Below are positions 21,588 through 33,352 of a DNA stretch of 64,000 nt, in pieces; positions within the stretch are counted from its first letter, which is position 1, and every line of letters starts with the position of its first letter. The stretch lies in contig WNNJ02001708.1 in NCBI GenBank assembly GCA_012934845.2, positions 62,001 to 126,000 on the forward strand, read 5' to 3'. The DNA comes from Pomphorhynchus laevis. Lineage: Eukaryota; Acanthocephala; Palaeacanthocephala; Echinorhynchida; Pomphorhynchidae. Under the pieces are notes generated by a model. It was not told where the DNA came from. It did no database searches and saw only the letters and a program-made list of their open reading frames with translations. The position numbers and the translations under genes were made by a program.

Positions 21588-22578
21588 GATTAAATAAGTA
21601 CAATCGAATAACATATTTACGAGGAGGTATTGAATTTCGCTGTTTATTTTATAAGTTAATATTGATTTAGTAATGCAATATTATATAATATTAATATCAA
21701 AATATGATTATTCATTAATATTTACTAATAAATATTAGAAATAATTGTTTATTAAACATTATTATTTATATAAATATTTTACTGTATTTAATGATAATAC
21801 AGTAAAATAAACTTTGAAATATAACGACTAAATTGGGCCTATTGTGATTTTAAATGTAATTGCAACTACGATCATTGTGGCTTGTTTCCAAAATAAAATT
21901 AAATTCAGGAGAATTGAATTAATTTAATTCAATTAAATTAATTGTTAAAGTTACATCTAATAAATTGTCAATTCTTTAGGCTGCAATTCCTTTAGCTGTC
22001 AGATGTCACATTTTACTTTTTTTGTAAAAAAAGTTTAAATATTGAACAAAACTTATTTAATACGGCATTGTTACTTGATATTTTATAAAGATAATTTTGT
22101 TTAAATCTGAGAATTATAGCGATTACAAAAATTGTTACAACAATTATATTTGATTATTTAATACTTAAACCCTTTCCAATCCAATACTTAAATTCGTCTT
22201 ATCAATTAGTGCTATGAAATAAAAATATTGCAAAGATGGGATACGTCAAACAAACAAACCTCGAAATCCTATTTCTTCCAAAACAATAAATTAGAATTAG
22301 AATTTTAGATTTCTAAAGTGAGTCAAATGTAATTGCTGGGTAAGAATATATCTAATTTCTAGCATTTGAATTATAAATATAATGCTTTCTATGATATTAT
22401 TTGAAATTGTTATAAAGGTAACAAAGTACCGCATGTCATCATATAATAAAAATTATCAAAATTCAATTAACTATTTCGTAACTTACTCAAAGTTAAAGCT
22501 ATAAAGTGTTTCAGATAAGCAAATAATTGAGAAGAGACCTTTAGAATTTTACAGCATTTTAATTCAAAGAAATTTTGA
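21588..22578. other. AT-rich noncoding DNA and 3' flank of the ASPH-like gene
   Basis: No gene or recognisable element was found. Local features are short aattaattc repeats near 21,900-21,950 and AT runs. The last few hundred bases probably include the ASPH-like 3' untranslated region. Confidence 0.5.
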
Positions 22579-23100
22579 TCAATTACTTAATTCTGATTTT
22601 GCCTCTATACTTAGAAACGGATGCCAGGAATCAATTACTAACAATTTCCAGCTGTCTTCAAAGTCAGCTTCTTGATTTTCGTTGATCACCGATTCGAGAC
22701 TGTGTATAAATGAAGGATCGAATGTGAAATTCGTACTCAATGCAAATGACATAATTTCGTTGCCAATATGAAGTTTAAGATCACAGATTGATTTAGGTTT
22801 TTGAAGAATCCACACCGATCGCAATTTAACATTTGTAATTGCGCTAGATTTCCAATACGATGAGTTTTTACTCATTTGAACGATGAACGCATCGCAAAAA
22901 CGACAATCGCTTATTACCTTACTGACGATGTTGCAAAGGCGTCCTAATTCAGGAGAATTATCGCATCCCCCTACCCGATGACCGTCTTGATATAATTCCA
23001 AAGTACTGATAGTCCCATGTTGGACTAAATACTGATTTTCGGGATACAATTGTAAATTAGCAAAATATTCTTGATGTGAATTTTTAAATTGCTCAATGTC
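22579..23100 (-). CDS. ASPH: ASPH-like last exon: hydroxylase domain with altered metal site
   Basis: Acceptor gtttag at 23,101-23,106, then 173 codons to TGA. The order of landmarks follows the Asp_Arg_Hydrox family: LYQDGHRVGGCDNSPELGRL, then DAFIVQMSKNSSYWKSS followed by AITNVKLRSVWIL, then FIHSLES, and WKLLVIDSWHPFLS at the end. Aligned without gaps to the human HVWPHTGPTNCRLRMHLGL segment, the iron His becomes Ser (SYWKSSAITN), the following Gly becomes Ala, and the first Arg becomes Lys. The second iron His is conserved (FIHS). The Arg before the final strand is Lys. The fold seems kept while the chemistry is compromised. Confidence 0.82.
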   Translation of the reverse strand, partial: DIEQFKNSHQEYFANLQLYPENQYLVQHGTISTLELYQDGHRVGGCDNSPELGRLCNIVSKVISDCRFCDAFIVQMSKNSSYWKSSAITNVKLRSVWILQKPKSICDLKLHIGNEIMSFALSTNFTFDPSFIHSLESVINENQEADFEDSWKLLVIDSWHPFLSIEAKSELSN

Positions 23101-26100
23101 CTAAACTCGATAAGAGAAATGTATGCTTTAATGCAAAATTCAAAATGCATAATTACGAATTTTCATATTTATTAAACATCTAATGACGTGTAACAATAAA
23201 AAAAATCGAATTAAAAATGAAACTAATGATTTCAAATGAAAAATGATAAATTTAAATTTTATAAAATTAATAAAATAATTTATTTATTAATTACTAATTA
23301 ATTATTATTAACTCCATATAAAAAGCTTACGAAGATTGCTTATATCACATCAACTATTGGAATAATATCCTCTTTGATCGAGCTTATCAGTAACCCAAGC
23401 ATTTAAAACGACAAAACGACTTATTAACGACATTACTTACGACTTTGTTTACAATTTTGAAACAAATTTTGACTGTAATTGATATAATAAAATACTTTAA
23501 ATAATAAAACCTTTAATTATTTAGATACTATAGTATATATTAATTACTACATTATATTTTATATAATAAAATATTTTTGGTTATATTCTCGGTTGGAAGT
23601 TGAGTCATATAATATATAGATATTTATATATTTATATATTCATATATATTTATATATGTCATATTAATAATCGTATCTTATGATCTTATAGTTATATTGT
23701 AATATATAAATATAACATATGATAATAACACATTATTTTATAATGGTATCTTATGATCTTATGATTATATTGTAATATATAAATATAAGATATGATAATA
23801 TCACATTATTTTATAATCATATCTTATGATCTTATAGTTATATTGTAATATTTAAATATAACATATGATAATAACACATTATTTTATAATGGTATCTTAT
23901 GATCTTATGATTATATTGTAATATATAAATATAAGATATGATAATATCACATTATTTTATAATCGTATCTTATGATCTTATGTATACGAATACATGTTTA
24001 TTTTATATCTTGTTTATATTATTGATCAATTAATGATTCCGCTGATGTCTATTACTCTGAAAAGAATTCACTGCATTGTATTGACTTCGACAGCGAAAAC
24101 TACCTAATGCAATTAGCATATAGTGAATTCTTTCTGCTTTAAGTATGTTTTTTATGTGTATTCATTGTTTGCTGCAAAATTGTCAGTTGCAGAATTTTTT
24201 CTGCAACTGATTAGGCTTCTGATGTATGTGCTGCAACTATGAGGCTTCTCAAAGCCGAAACGGTATGCCGTCTTGCAGTGATGAAGCATGAAATTCTCTA
24301 TATATAGAAAGATGCAGATAGATGTAATAAACACCCCTGGTTGAATCACATCTCTAATATATAAGTGTTAAGTGTTGACAATAAGATAATAAGTTGCAAT
24401 ACAAGGATAATTTATTCAAACAAAAAAGCTTACGCCTTCTTTAGTTATAATAGCACAAAGTGCTATTAAATATAAAATTATACTAAAATAAGATGCTTTT
24501 ATTGAATTTGAAATTTTGGTGCGGAGCAGCTTAATATAAATTTATTTATCAATAGTTTAGCAAACGAACTATGGCCTTCCAATAAAATTTAATCTATAAT
24601 ACTCAATTACCTTGTTAAGCTGGTTCCAGTTAAATATCAGTTCTGCTGGTGTCCATAATTGTTTTGTTTTAATTTCGTGAATAAAGCTCGAGCACAATTG
24701 CGTGGCACTGAGAATTATACGCTCCTTTACAGCTTCATGTAAATACTTATATACCTAAAAGTAGTAAATGATGTTTATGTGCACATGCATTACAGAAAAC
24801 TGAAATTTTGGCAAAATTGTTCAAACTTTAAATTTTCGTCTATATCTTCATTAGCGAATTTCAAAATGATATTTAAACTATTAAACTTGCATGCCCATAC
24901 ATGCCATACTTGAGTGGTTATTATGACATATGCGAACGTAATTGCTTTGCACATGCGATGTTTACATCGCATGTGCAAAGTGTTTACAGTTCATAAGTTA
25001 CAAATTAATTATGTTCAGATTTACGGGCTAAATCTAGAAGCAAAACGATTTTATGTTTATGGTTTCAATATAAGAAGATACATTTGACCAATATAATTCG
25101 TTATAAATCGTATTATTAATAAATCCTATGAAGGTGTCGAACGATAAACGCTTATATCCTCGAGGTCAACCTAGTTTAAATCAAACTAAATTAACAAAAA
25201 AAATTATTATTTTTAAAATGACTACAAACATCGAAAGGTTACCTCGTTTTCTCTATTGCTTCTGATGAATGCACTATATATATTTTGGTAGTGCCTTGGT
25301 TCATGATAGCCAATATGTGTGTTGTTAAGACCAGCAGCAAGCATGTTGGCTACTTTGTTGACTTCTTCCAACGGTGAATGTTGGTTCAATGAAAATATAA
25401 GAATACTACCCAGATTGAGTAGAGCAATTCCGTTATTTTTATCATTTCTGAGTACCTCCTCAAGTACAGTTTGCGCCTCACCATACATTCCATTGTATAT
25501 GTAGTAGGTACCCAATTCAGCTTTAAGGTCATTTTGGTTTGGATTTAATTTGATCAATTTTAGGATTTCACCAATGGCTTTCGCGTAATCACCTTCATTT
25601 GAGAAACAATTGAAATTCGCTTACAAGGTATTATCATATACCTGCACTGACATATTTATCGATTATCTTACGATATGCAAATGATGCGATTATTGTTGGA
25701 CAACTGGCTGTATCGAGAATACTGTAGAATGCATTAATTGCAAGATTAACGTTATCGTTATTTTCCATTATCGTCGATATTCGATCAAGAATACATGCGT
25801 TAGCTTAATTCAAAAACATCATACTTTTATTTTATAGTAATTGCATAATATTCATAAAATTATCATATTCAAATAATAATCAATTAGTGTCCCTTGCAGA
25901 TTGGTTCGCCAACCTCCAAATGAATTAGGAGATCAATCAAATCTTTCCGCTAGATATGTGGTTTACCTCTAGTATAAAGCATCACTAATTCTTGAAACAC
26001 TAATTTAAATTCAATATTTTATCCTGAATGTTATTGCCTCACATCGTTATTTTTTTTTAACATCTACAAAACAGTAATTTATTTTAAGAAATTTGATTTA

Positions 26101-29100
26101 TTAAAAAGTTTTTTAAATAAGTTATATATAAGTTATAAGTTATAATAAGTTATAAATAAGTTGAAAATAGTAGACATTGTCCATTCCCAACACCGACTTT
26201 GACTTTGTTCAGAACCTAATTTATATATAAGAAATAAAAGAGACTAGGAAAAAACAAATACTTTTATTGACGTTTCGCCGTCAAGGCTTTTAATATTTAT
26301 CACTGACTATTCTTGGATAAATTACGTAATAATAAATAATAAATAACAAATTAACAAATAAATAATAAATTACGCCAATAAAAAGTATTTGCTTTTTCTT
26401 TGATTTATTCGTCTTCTTTTATTTCTTGTAGACAGTATATGGCCGAATCGGATAATACTGATCCCAGGAGGCATCAGTATGTGTGCACCAGGGTAGGTGT
26501 AACAACAAGTTATATATAATTAAGAAATACAAATTACGAAATTTGATTTCTTAAAAAAGGTTTAAAAAATGATGTATATACCAAGAAATACCATTTTCTA
26601 AATAATAGATCGTAAAACAGATCTATTATTGTAAACAGGCAAGACAAATATTTCTTAAAAATTTCTAGGAGAAAAGTTCTAATTGCTTAGCATGATTACA
26701 ATTTTCCTGACGAAACCAAGAGACGAAAAGTTGAAATAAAGAAATATTTGTCTTGCATGTTTTCTGCTTTACGACCAAACTTTATGAACGCATTGCTAGA
26801 TAATCAGGGCCAGCAACTGAATATACTGATGCCTATATGATATTCGAAACAATAGAAGGGATGCCAAATTCGCTTTAATGCTAAAAGAGATATACAAAAT
26901 TATATTTTGCATGATCGACTAAGATAATACAATCGTCTTTAGAATAAATTAATAAATCCTTTTAATCGTAATATATTATTAATATGGAACCATTGCAGCG
27001 TTATTTGGCAATTTTCAAATTATGCATGAACATTGTAATATGTTATATTGGGCAATTGTTGGTAAACAAATTTTTCCTTATTAATTATTAAAATTTGATA
27101 ACATTTATATATTTTTACATTTTGATTTTATCAAATACACAACATACATATCGCTTTATTTTAGAAACGAATCTGTACAACATTAAACATTTTTGATACA
27201 TTAAATCATTTTATAATTTGAGTTTCATTACAATCATGGGTTAAGCATTGTGAAGCATTTTTTTTTCAATGACTCTAATTTTTTATTCTAATACGCTGAA
27301 TTTTAAATATGAATCTATTCATAAAATATTAGGTTATATTCTTTAAAATATTTTAAATTATTATTTTAATTTATTCAAAATACAAAAATATATAGTTTCA
27401 GTTGATTTTATTTTAAATTAAAATAAATTAACTGGACCATGTATGTTAACTCCCCGGAGATAAGGCAGTTTGTTTCCCTCAGAATAAAATTATCACGGTA
27501 TATGCCGTATTATTTATTGATATTTATTTAATTCGCATATACTCCCTTTTACCTCATTTACCCAATTAAATACCCTTTTATAATCTTTAAATTTTTATCC
27601 CTTTTCTGACCCCAAAAGAGGGATAACCATGTAACCCATTTACCTCATTATTTCATTTGCTTTACCCTTTTTACATTTTCTATCTAGACATTTGTTAAAC
27701 GAGATAAAAAGAGTTGAAGTGGGTAAATGATGTAACGGCGCAAGTATTTCTTCTGCCCTATTATATCCAAATTTCTGGTATTTTTCTTCATTATTCATTG
27801 TATAGGTTCTAGTGTATTTGACATTTTTGTTCATATTAATCTAGTAAATTTCCCCTTGGGAAACCAGGCCAGATCCAAATTGTTTCATTGGTTTTGATGT
27901 TCTACGTATTCGAAGTTTTTGTTCATATTCATTTAGTTAATTTTCCCCTTGGGAAAACAGGTCAGATTCAAATTGTTTCAGTGGTTTTGATGTTCTAGCG
28001 TTTAGAAATTTTCGTTAATATTCATCTGTTTATTTCCCCTTGGGAAAACAAGCCAGATCCATATTGTTTCACTGGTTCCGATGTATCATTATAATACCTT
28101 AAGTTATTAAAATCAGTGATTTACCCAATTTTACTCTCAGTGTATCTGTATTTGCTAGCGCTTTTATTTTTGTTTGAACATATTCCGCTCCGTGCTAAAT
28201 TTAGGAAACAAAATCATCTTAAAATAGATAACGGTAGTTTACGGTATTTATACAGTTTAAGGTAGTACGCCTTCTATACTTAATATCATTAAGATAATGC
28301 GACAATTATTAAATTTGAAGATAATAATAAATTCTGCTTTTTGATATTTTTATAAAAGTTAAATTATTTTTAATTTCACGGGAAAATTATATTACCCGCA
28401 AATGAGATTTAAAATCGTTATTTCCGCTTTAATAATTCCAGACACTCGTGATCTTTCAAAAATCTGTTTCTTAAGCTCTGGCATTGCCGATAACCTTGAC
28501 AATCGTTGTAAAAACTGACGATCATAATTTTATATTAAAGCAAAAGTAATGATTATATGTTGATATACTTTAAAGAAAAAGTAAACGATTAAAAATCAAA
28601 CGGCTTTTGCCTTGTTTTAAAAATATACAAAGTACATTAGCTTAAAAGTATAATACTAATTGTATTTGAGGTTAGAGTTTCAGATTAAATATTTTTATTG
28701 ATTATTTTTTAAATAATAATCCATATTAGTGTTACTATATATAAGTTATATTTACGTTTCGGCTTGCGTCTTCACGAACAAATAAACACTATAGGTATAT
28801 TCGGCTTGAGTCTTCTTCATGAACAAATTCAGGTTGAATTTGTTCATGAAGAAATATTAAATTCTTCTTTCAGTTTTCAGCTTATATTTTTAAACTTTAT
28901 ATTCGAAAACATTATTTTCGAATCCCAATGTTAAATCCTAGCTTGCAGGATAAAATATAAATCATTATATATGTATAATGATACTATAATGATGACATAT
29001 TATACAATATTATATATTATATAGTATATAATATATTATATAATATTATAATATTATATATAATATATAATATTACAGAGTCTATTGTTCAATATATCAA

Positions 29101-32100
29101 ACAATATTTTATTAAATTATGTTCACTATTTTACTTGTTGTCCAGTTAGCAAAGTAGACAAAGCATTTTATTTGATAAAAATATGCGTAATCTTCTTATT
29201 TTCACGACCAAATTCGGGTTATTTAAAATGTTTTTAAATATTGCAAAATCTGTGATTTTACGGTAGTAAAGTTGGATGCAACACAATAAGGCCGATGCCG
29301 AAGATTTCAGTTTAGGATGAATTATAAATGAAACCTTTCAAAATTAGAAAACAACGAAAGCAAATCTTTTTCTGAAAAGTATAATAAGAATATAATATCA
29401 AACAATATTTTATTTGTTCCTTTCCATAAAATGACACGAGGATATTTGACGAAGTATGGTGTGTCGTTTGGTAGTACAACTCAATGCTAGACACTGAGGA
29501 TGACCACTGCATCCGGTGTGAACACAGGTGACAAGTGAAGCAGATCTATCAATAAAAACTTCGATATTTTTTCTTTTATGAGTGTCAAATCAGTAATCCG
29601 GCTAACTCAACCTGTTAAAAAATCAGCAAAAAGATTGTGGTTATTTATTTAACTAATTTTGATTTCTTTAATATTATAAACGACATAATATTATGTTCTG
29701 TACATAATAATACGTGCAAGTTTAAATTCGTAATCTATTCAGTGAACGAGGATATGATTTATTTATTATCCACAACCGTAGTCTGTTTGACACTTAAAAA
29801 ATAAATACTAAATAATAAATTAAGTCAGCACATTTTGAACCTAACTTTTTCACTTGATATGATTTATAAAAATGGTTTAAAAAGTAATTTGTTAGTTAAA
29901 TGCCAATTCAAATAATCAATACTTACAATTTCTTCCTTTTCGTCTATCCATTTACACACTTCAGAAGGAGATTCCATGCGCTTTAGTTCGATTTCAAAAC
30001 TATCCCCATCGCTTTTTGCTAAATAAATATAAATTTCTATTTTTACACAGTGAAATACATTTACTTGAACTCGAATTTTGTTTAACGTTTTCATTGCTAT
30101 CCTTCAAATTGATAGATTCACTTATATCAGAGTTTTTATTATCATGAAGTTGTCGGAAAGGCTCGTTATCTTCCTTTATAAATGTGCTGTCATCACTAAC
30201 AGAATTGGATGCATTTAAAGAAACATGTTGTTTCTGTTCTTCATTAATGTTCATATCCATTTTACTTTCATTTTTGTATTCTGATATAGAATCTTTCCCA
30301 TTTACCTGTAAACTTTCAATGGGTTGTAAACTTTCGGTACGTAAAACCGGAGTATCGCCATCTTCTGACTCAATTTCTACGGAATCGAAATTCGTAGGGG
30401 ATACCATTTCAATACCATGATCAGGTGATGTATCTAATACAGCATTTTCATTAGCATCATTGTGGGAACTATCTTGTTCTGACAGTATTTTATTAATACC
30501 ATCTGTTTCACTTACCTTGTATTGCTGCTTACCTTGGATTGGGTCAGCCTCAATCGTACCTGGATTATCTTCTAATAATATGTCTGATACAGTAGTAGGT
30601 TTATCACTCGTAGGATTACCTTTATCTACTGTAGTTTCCTCAGATATATTTATATACGATACAGATTCCCGATTACCGTTCAAAGAATTGATCTCAATGG
30701 GTTCCGAAGATACTTGTGCTCTCAGTACATTAAAATGCGATTCAGTTGTATCAGTGGTTTGTGAATTATCTTTTTCTGAGCTTTGCATACTCAATGTTGA
30801 CGTTAGTTTATTATCTGCATGATCAAATGAAATTGAATTGATATCATTAGCATTATTTTTGTCATCTAGCGATCGTTCGATTTTATGTATTAATATTCTA
30901 TCAATCAACGGTTCATCATGTAACTTTTCATCAACTTTGTACTCACTAACTAACACATCATCTATTGAGTTTGATCCATTCTGACTAGAAGGTTCATAGG
31001 GTGCCTTCATATTTTGATTTAGGATTTCTACCAACTGTGGTTGAGTTTTAATTGTATCTTCTGAGTGTTCGAATTGTTTTACCGTTGCTGAATCACTCTC
31101 AGCTGATAACCAATGCTCAGTAGAGTCATTTATATTACTAGATGGAATTTCGGTTTGTTTCTTATCTTCACGATATGGTGCGCTTGAATCCGGACTTGAT
31201 GCATTAATTGATTTTTCAATATTTTCACGAACTATCTTATCTGTATCATAGCTAATATTATCTTGAAAATTTTCTGATTTGATATTTAAGAACTTATCCC
31301 TAGGCAGCGATTCGTCTTTAGTTGGATCTGCGCGTTCATGTGGAACCTTTAATTGGCGATAATCACTATAGTCTTAACAATTTTTATTTTTATAACTTTG
31401 ATATTGCATATATATAAACTTACATTTAGCGGATAATATAGCGGTAAGAATGCCGGAAACAATGAAAAAGGCAGTTAATAGGTTCGGAAATGTAAATGAT
31501 CCAAATGCTAGAATTAAATACTTTTTATTTAAATGAATAACCGCAGTATTATTTTTGTATAAAATTGTAATTTGTAAAATTTAATATTTTTAAATCACAA
31601 TTTGAAATTTTCAACTTGGAAAGCATTTGTATTAGGATGTTTAAAATTTATTTAAAGTAACTTTGTTTTTTTTAAGTGCGTTTCTAGCTATTTTATAATC
31701 ATTACATCGCCGATCCTAATCCGTTCGCATGTGTATTTAAAACTATTAAATCAATAGATATAAAGTAAATAATTACAATATAACAGTAATCATTAAATTA
31801 GTTATATTCAATCCAATATACTGTACTATTTAAGAATAAATAATTGAATAATTTAAAAATTTAAAATAGTATCAAACTTAACCACCAAATAATAATTATC
31901 TTGCAGGTATTAAGTATTATTAGCATATTATACAAATATGTTAATATTTGTAAAATATTACAATGTACGCACTGAAACTTAGCGGCAAAATCAGATACGA
32001 TTTCTGATGATATAATTTAATTAATTTATTGAAAAAATGTTTATTTATACAAATCAACAAAATATTTTAAAAATATTAAATTTATAATATACAAATCAAC

Positions 32101-33352
32101 AAAATATTATTTAGAATTTATTTAAACTATTAAGCGAAACATTTTTATGAATAATAAACAATATGTTTTGCGTTAGAATCAGATACTGAATAATCCAATT
32201 TCATCAGATGAAATACGTCATTAGTATGTATTTGGCACCGCTGCTATGTCGGGTCGAAGAATCGAGGAGGTAAATTGTTCTTGTAAGACAAACACCTGCC
32301 TTAAAAGAACATTCAAACAGAGATTCGATAAACTCAGTAATTTCGGTTTTTAAACCACAAAAAGCTTGGATTTTTAAGAGCTTAATCAGCTGAGATACCG
32401 ATCGTTGTTCGATCGTTCATTTATAGTTATAATGATAACCTATGTAAAATACGCCTCTCTTGTAATAATCGTTATAATTTATGTCGCTGCAAATATAGTA
32501 ACCTACAATAACGCCCATTTTTCATGAATTTAATCGTTCTATAATCTCAATCGTACCTCTTCGAAAAATTGAAATTTTGTGAATATTACTTCAAGTTCTA
32601 ATTTTCATATAACTTACCACTTCAGTTAAAAATGAATTCCAGTTTATAATTAAATTGCTACATAATTAGTGACGATATCCAAAGCCGATTAATCGAATAG
32701 GAATACGTTAAAGCTATACATTATAGTTTTTCGTGAAATTTTGACAGTTTTTGTATACGAACGACTTCTACTCCAGGTGGAGAGGTTGCAGTTTTATCTT
32801 ATTTTTACATTATAGTTGTTTAAAAATGTTACAGAGTTATTTTAATAATTTAACTAAGAAATGATTTTTAATCATTTTTTAATTTACAAAATGTTACAAA
32901 TAATTATATTATTATTTAATATTTTAGTTATAAATATTAATGGTTTGCACATTGTTTGTAGTTGAAATATATAAGACAAACAAACTTTATTTTATAATAT
33001 TTAGATCTAATCTATAGTGACAATTTGTTCGCGAGAGGTCTTCTACATCCCAATATGTTCTCTCTCAACAAACAAAATTAAATTTTATTAATTAATTTTA
33101 TTAATTTTAAATTCATTAATAAATTGTATTTTTATAAAAATAAAAATAAATAACTTTAATTGTTATGTTAAGAAAACTTTTTGCTGAATATAAACTATAA
33201 GATGTTTCCCACTTAAAAGCTTTATAAATCATGCTACTTAGTTAAAAACAGTTTAATTTAAATCGCAAGAAAAAATGTAACCTACAATAGTCTTTTGGAG
33301 GAATAACTGGTTTATTATCGTTCTTAATTGCCTTTGCCTTCTTTACACCCAT
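22579..33352 (-). CDS. ASPH: ASPH-like aspartyl/asparaginyl beta-hydroxylase family protein, multi-exon
   Basis: Minus-strand gene rebuilt by joining splice sites. Coding segments: 33,352-33,286; 31,507-31,424; 31,372-30,065; 30,018-29,927; 28,514-28,396; 25,803-25,672; 25,619-25,243; 24,754-24,611; 23,100-22,579. All have GT-AG borders, and phases agree at every junction except 28,396/25,803, where an exon is probably missing. Architecture matches ASPH: short basic cytosolic N-terminus, one membrane helix, long acidic region, TPR-like segment, C-terminal hydroxylase fold (SWHP end motif). In animals ASPH is a type II ER membrane protein that hydroxylates Asp/Asn in EGF-like domains using Fe(II) and 2-oxoglutarate. 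Here the position equivalent to human His679 is Ser and the Arg735 position is Lys, while the His725 equivalent remains, so normal catalysis is doubtful. Exon assignments are inferred without transcripts. Confidence 0.8.
23673..23983. repeat. 73-bp tandem array with 146-bp higher-order period
   Basis: Units start at 23,673, 23,746, 23,819 and 23,892, with a partial fifth at 23,965. Odd units share tatagttat and aacatatgataataaca; even units share tatgattat and aagatatgataatatca. This alternation shows duplication of a dimer. It lies in an intron of the ASPH-like gene. Confidence 0.9.
24611..24754 (-). CDS. ASPH: ASPH-like exon joining TPR and hydroxylase domains
   Basis: A 48-codon, phase 0-0 exon between ttttag and gtaatt. 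It contains VYKYLHEAVKERIILSA and the landmark KQLWTPAELIFNWNQLNK, which corresponds to the WWTP segment preceding the catalytic domain in ASPH. Confidence 0.8.
25243..25803 (-). CDS. ASPH: ASPH-like TPR exons (two exons, 52-nt intron)
   Basis: Exons 25,803-25,672 and 25,619-25,243, with an intron at 25,620-25,671. The first carries CILDRISTIMENNDNVNLAI and AFYSILDTASCP. The second holds two TPR-like helix pairs: GDYAKAIGEILKLIKLNPNQ and YNGMYGEAQTVLEEVLRNDK, then IALLNLGSILIFSL. It follows the ASPH TPR region closely, ending near EPRHYQNIYSAFIRSNRENE. Confidence 0.8.
26229..26430. mobile_element. MITE-like inverted-repeat element
   Basis: aagaaataaaagagac and caaatacttttattg at the left return inverted at the right (about 26,377-26,430). 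The interior includes a gacgtttcgccgtc palindrome. It lies in an intron of the ASPH-like gene. Confidence 0.65.
26612..26772. mobile_element. MITE-like element with 30-45 bp terminal inverted repeats
   Basis: gtaaaacag and ggcaagacaaatatttctt at the left match the reverse complement of aagaaatatttgtcttgc and ctgctttac at the right. No coding capacity. Intronic in the ASPH-like gene. Confidence 0.7.
27823..28085. repeat. Three degenerate copies of a roughly 92-bp unit
   Basis: Each copy contains ttttcgttcatattcat-like sequence, ttccccttgggaaaaca and a cagatccaaattgtttca segment. Copies start near 27,823, 27,915 and 28,010. Intronic. Confidence 0.8.
28396..28514 (-). CDS. ASPH: Probable ASPH-like exon before the TPR region
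   Basis: Exon of 39 codons plus 2 nt, acceptor gtcag and donor ggtaat, reading FLQRLSRLSAMPELKKQIFE. Phase fits the upstream exon but not the next recognised one, so a small exon between 28,396 and 25,803 is missing from this model or the donor differs. Confidence 0.5.
28813..28853. repeat. Perfect 19-bp-stem hairpin
   Basis: ttcttcatgaacaaattca is followed after a 3-base loop (ggt) by its exact reverse complement. A related but imperfect ttcggcttg.gtcttc motif precedes it twice. Intronic in the ASPH-like gene. Confidence 0.85.
28960..29080. repeat. AT-only palindromic tract
   Basis: A run of tatataatatta-type sequence that can fold on itself many ways. It is simple-sequence DNA in an intron with no other content visible. 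Confidence 0.7.
29927..31372 (-). CDS. ASPH: ASPH-like acidic luminal region (two exons, 46-nt intron)
   Basis: Exon 31,372-30,065 encodes 435 residues of low-complexity sequence rich in Ser, Asp, Glu and Asn with no cysteine cluster, as in the acidic luminal spacer of ASPH, here unusually long. A 46-nt intron (30,019-30,064) leads to exon 30,018-29,927 (KSDGDSFEIELKRMESPSEV then CKWIDEKEEI). The large exon is open on one frame throughout. Plus-strand ORFs over it are shadows. Confidence 0.8.
31424..31507 (-). CDS. ASPH: ASPH-like membrane-anchor exon
   Basis: Exon of 84 nt, acceptor ctag and donor gtaagt. It encodes FGSFTFPNLLTAFFIVSG followed by ILTAILSAK, a single hydrophobic helix of about 20 residues right after the basic N-terminus, consistent with a type II signal anchor. 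Confidence 0.8.
33286..33352 (-). CDS. ASPH: ASPH-like first coding exon
   Basis: ATG at 33,352 opens 22 codons (MGVKKAKAIKNDNKPVIPPK, then DY) plus one base before donor gtaggt. The phase completes a Ser codon with the membrane exon. A short Lys-rich cytosolic tail before the helix is what the family predicts. Confidence 0.7.

Noticed and set aside
30184-30822. Plus-strand ORFs over the ASPH-like acidic exon
   Set aside because: Shadows of the long minus-strand exon.
32248-32272. Plus-strand ATG with eight codons and a gtaaat donor (MSGRRIEE)
   Set aside because: Looks like a first exon but lies in intron 1 of the ASPH-like gene, with no downstream exon found.
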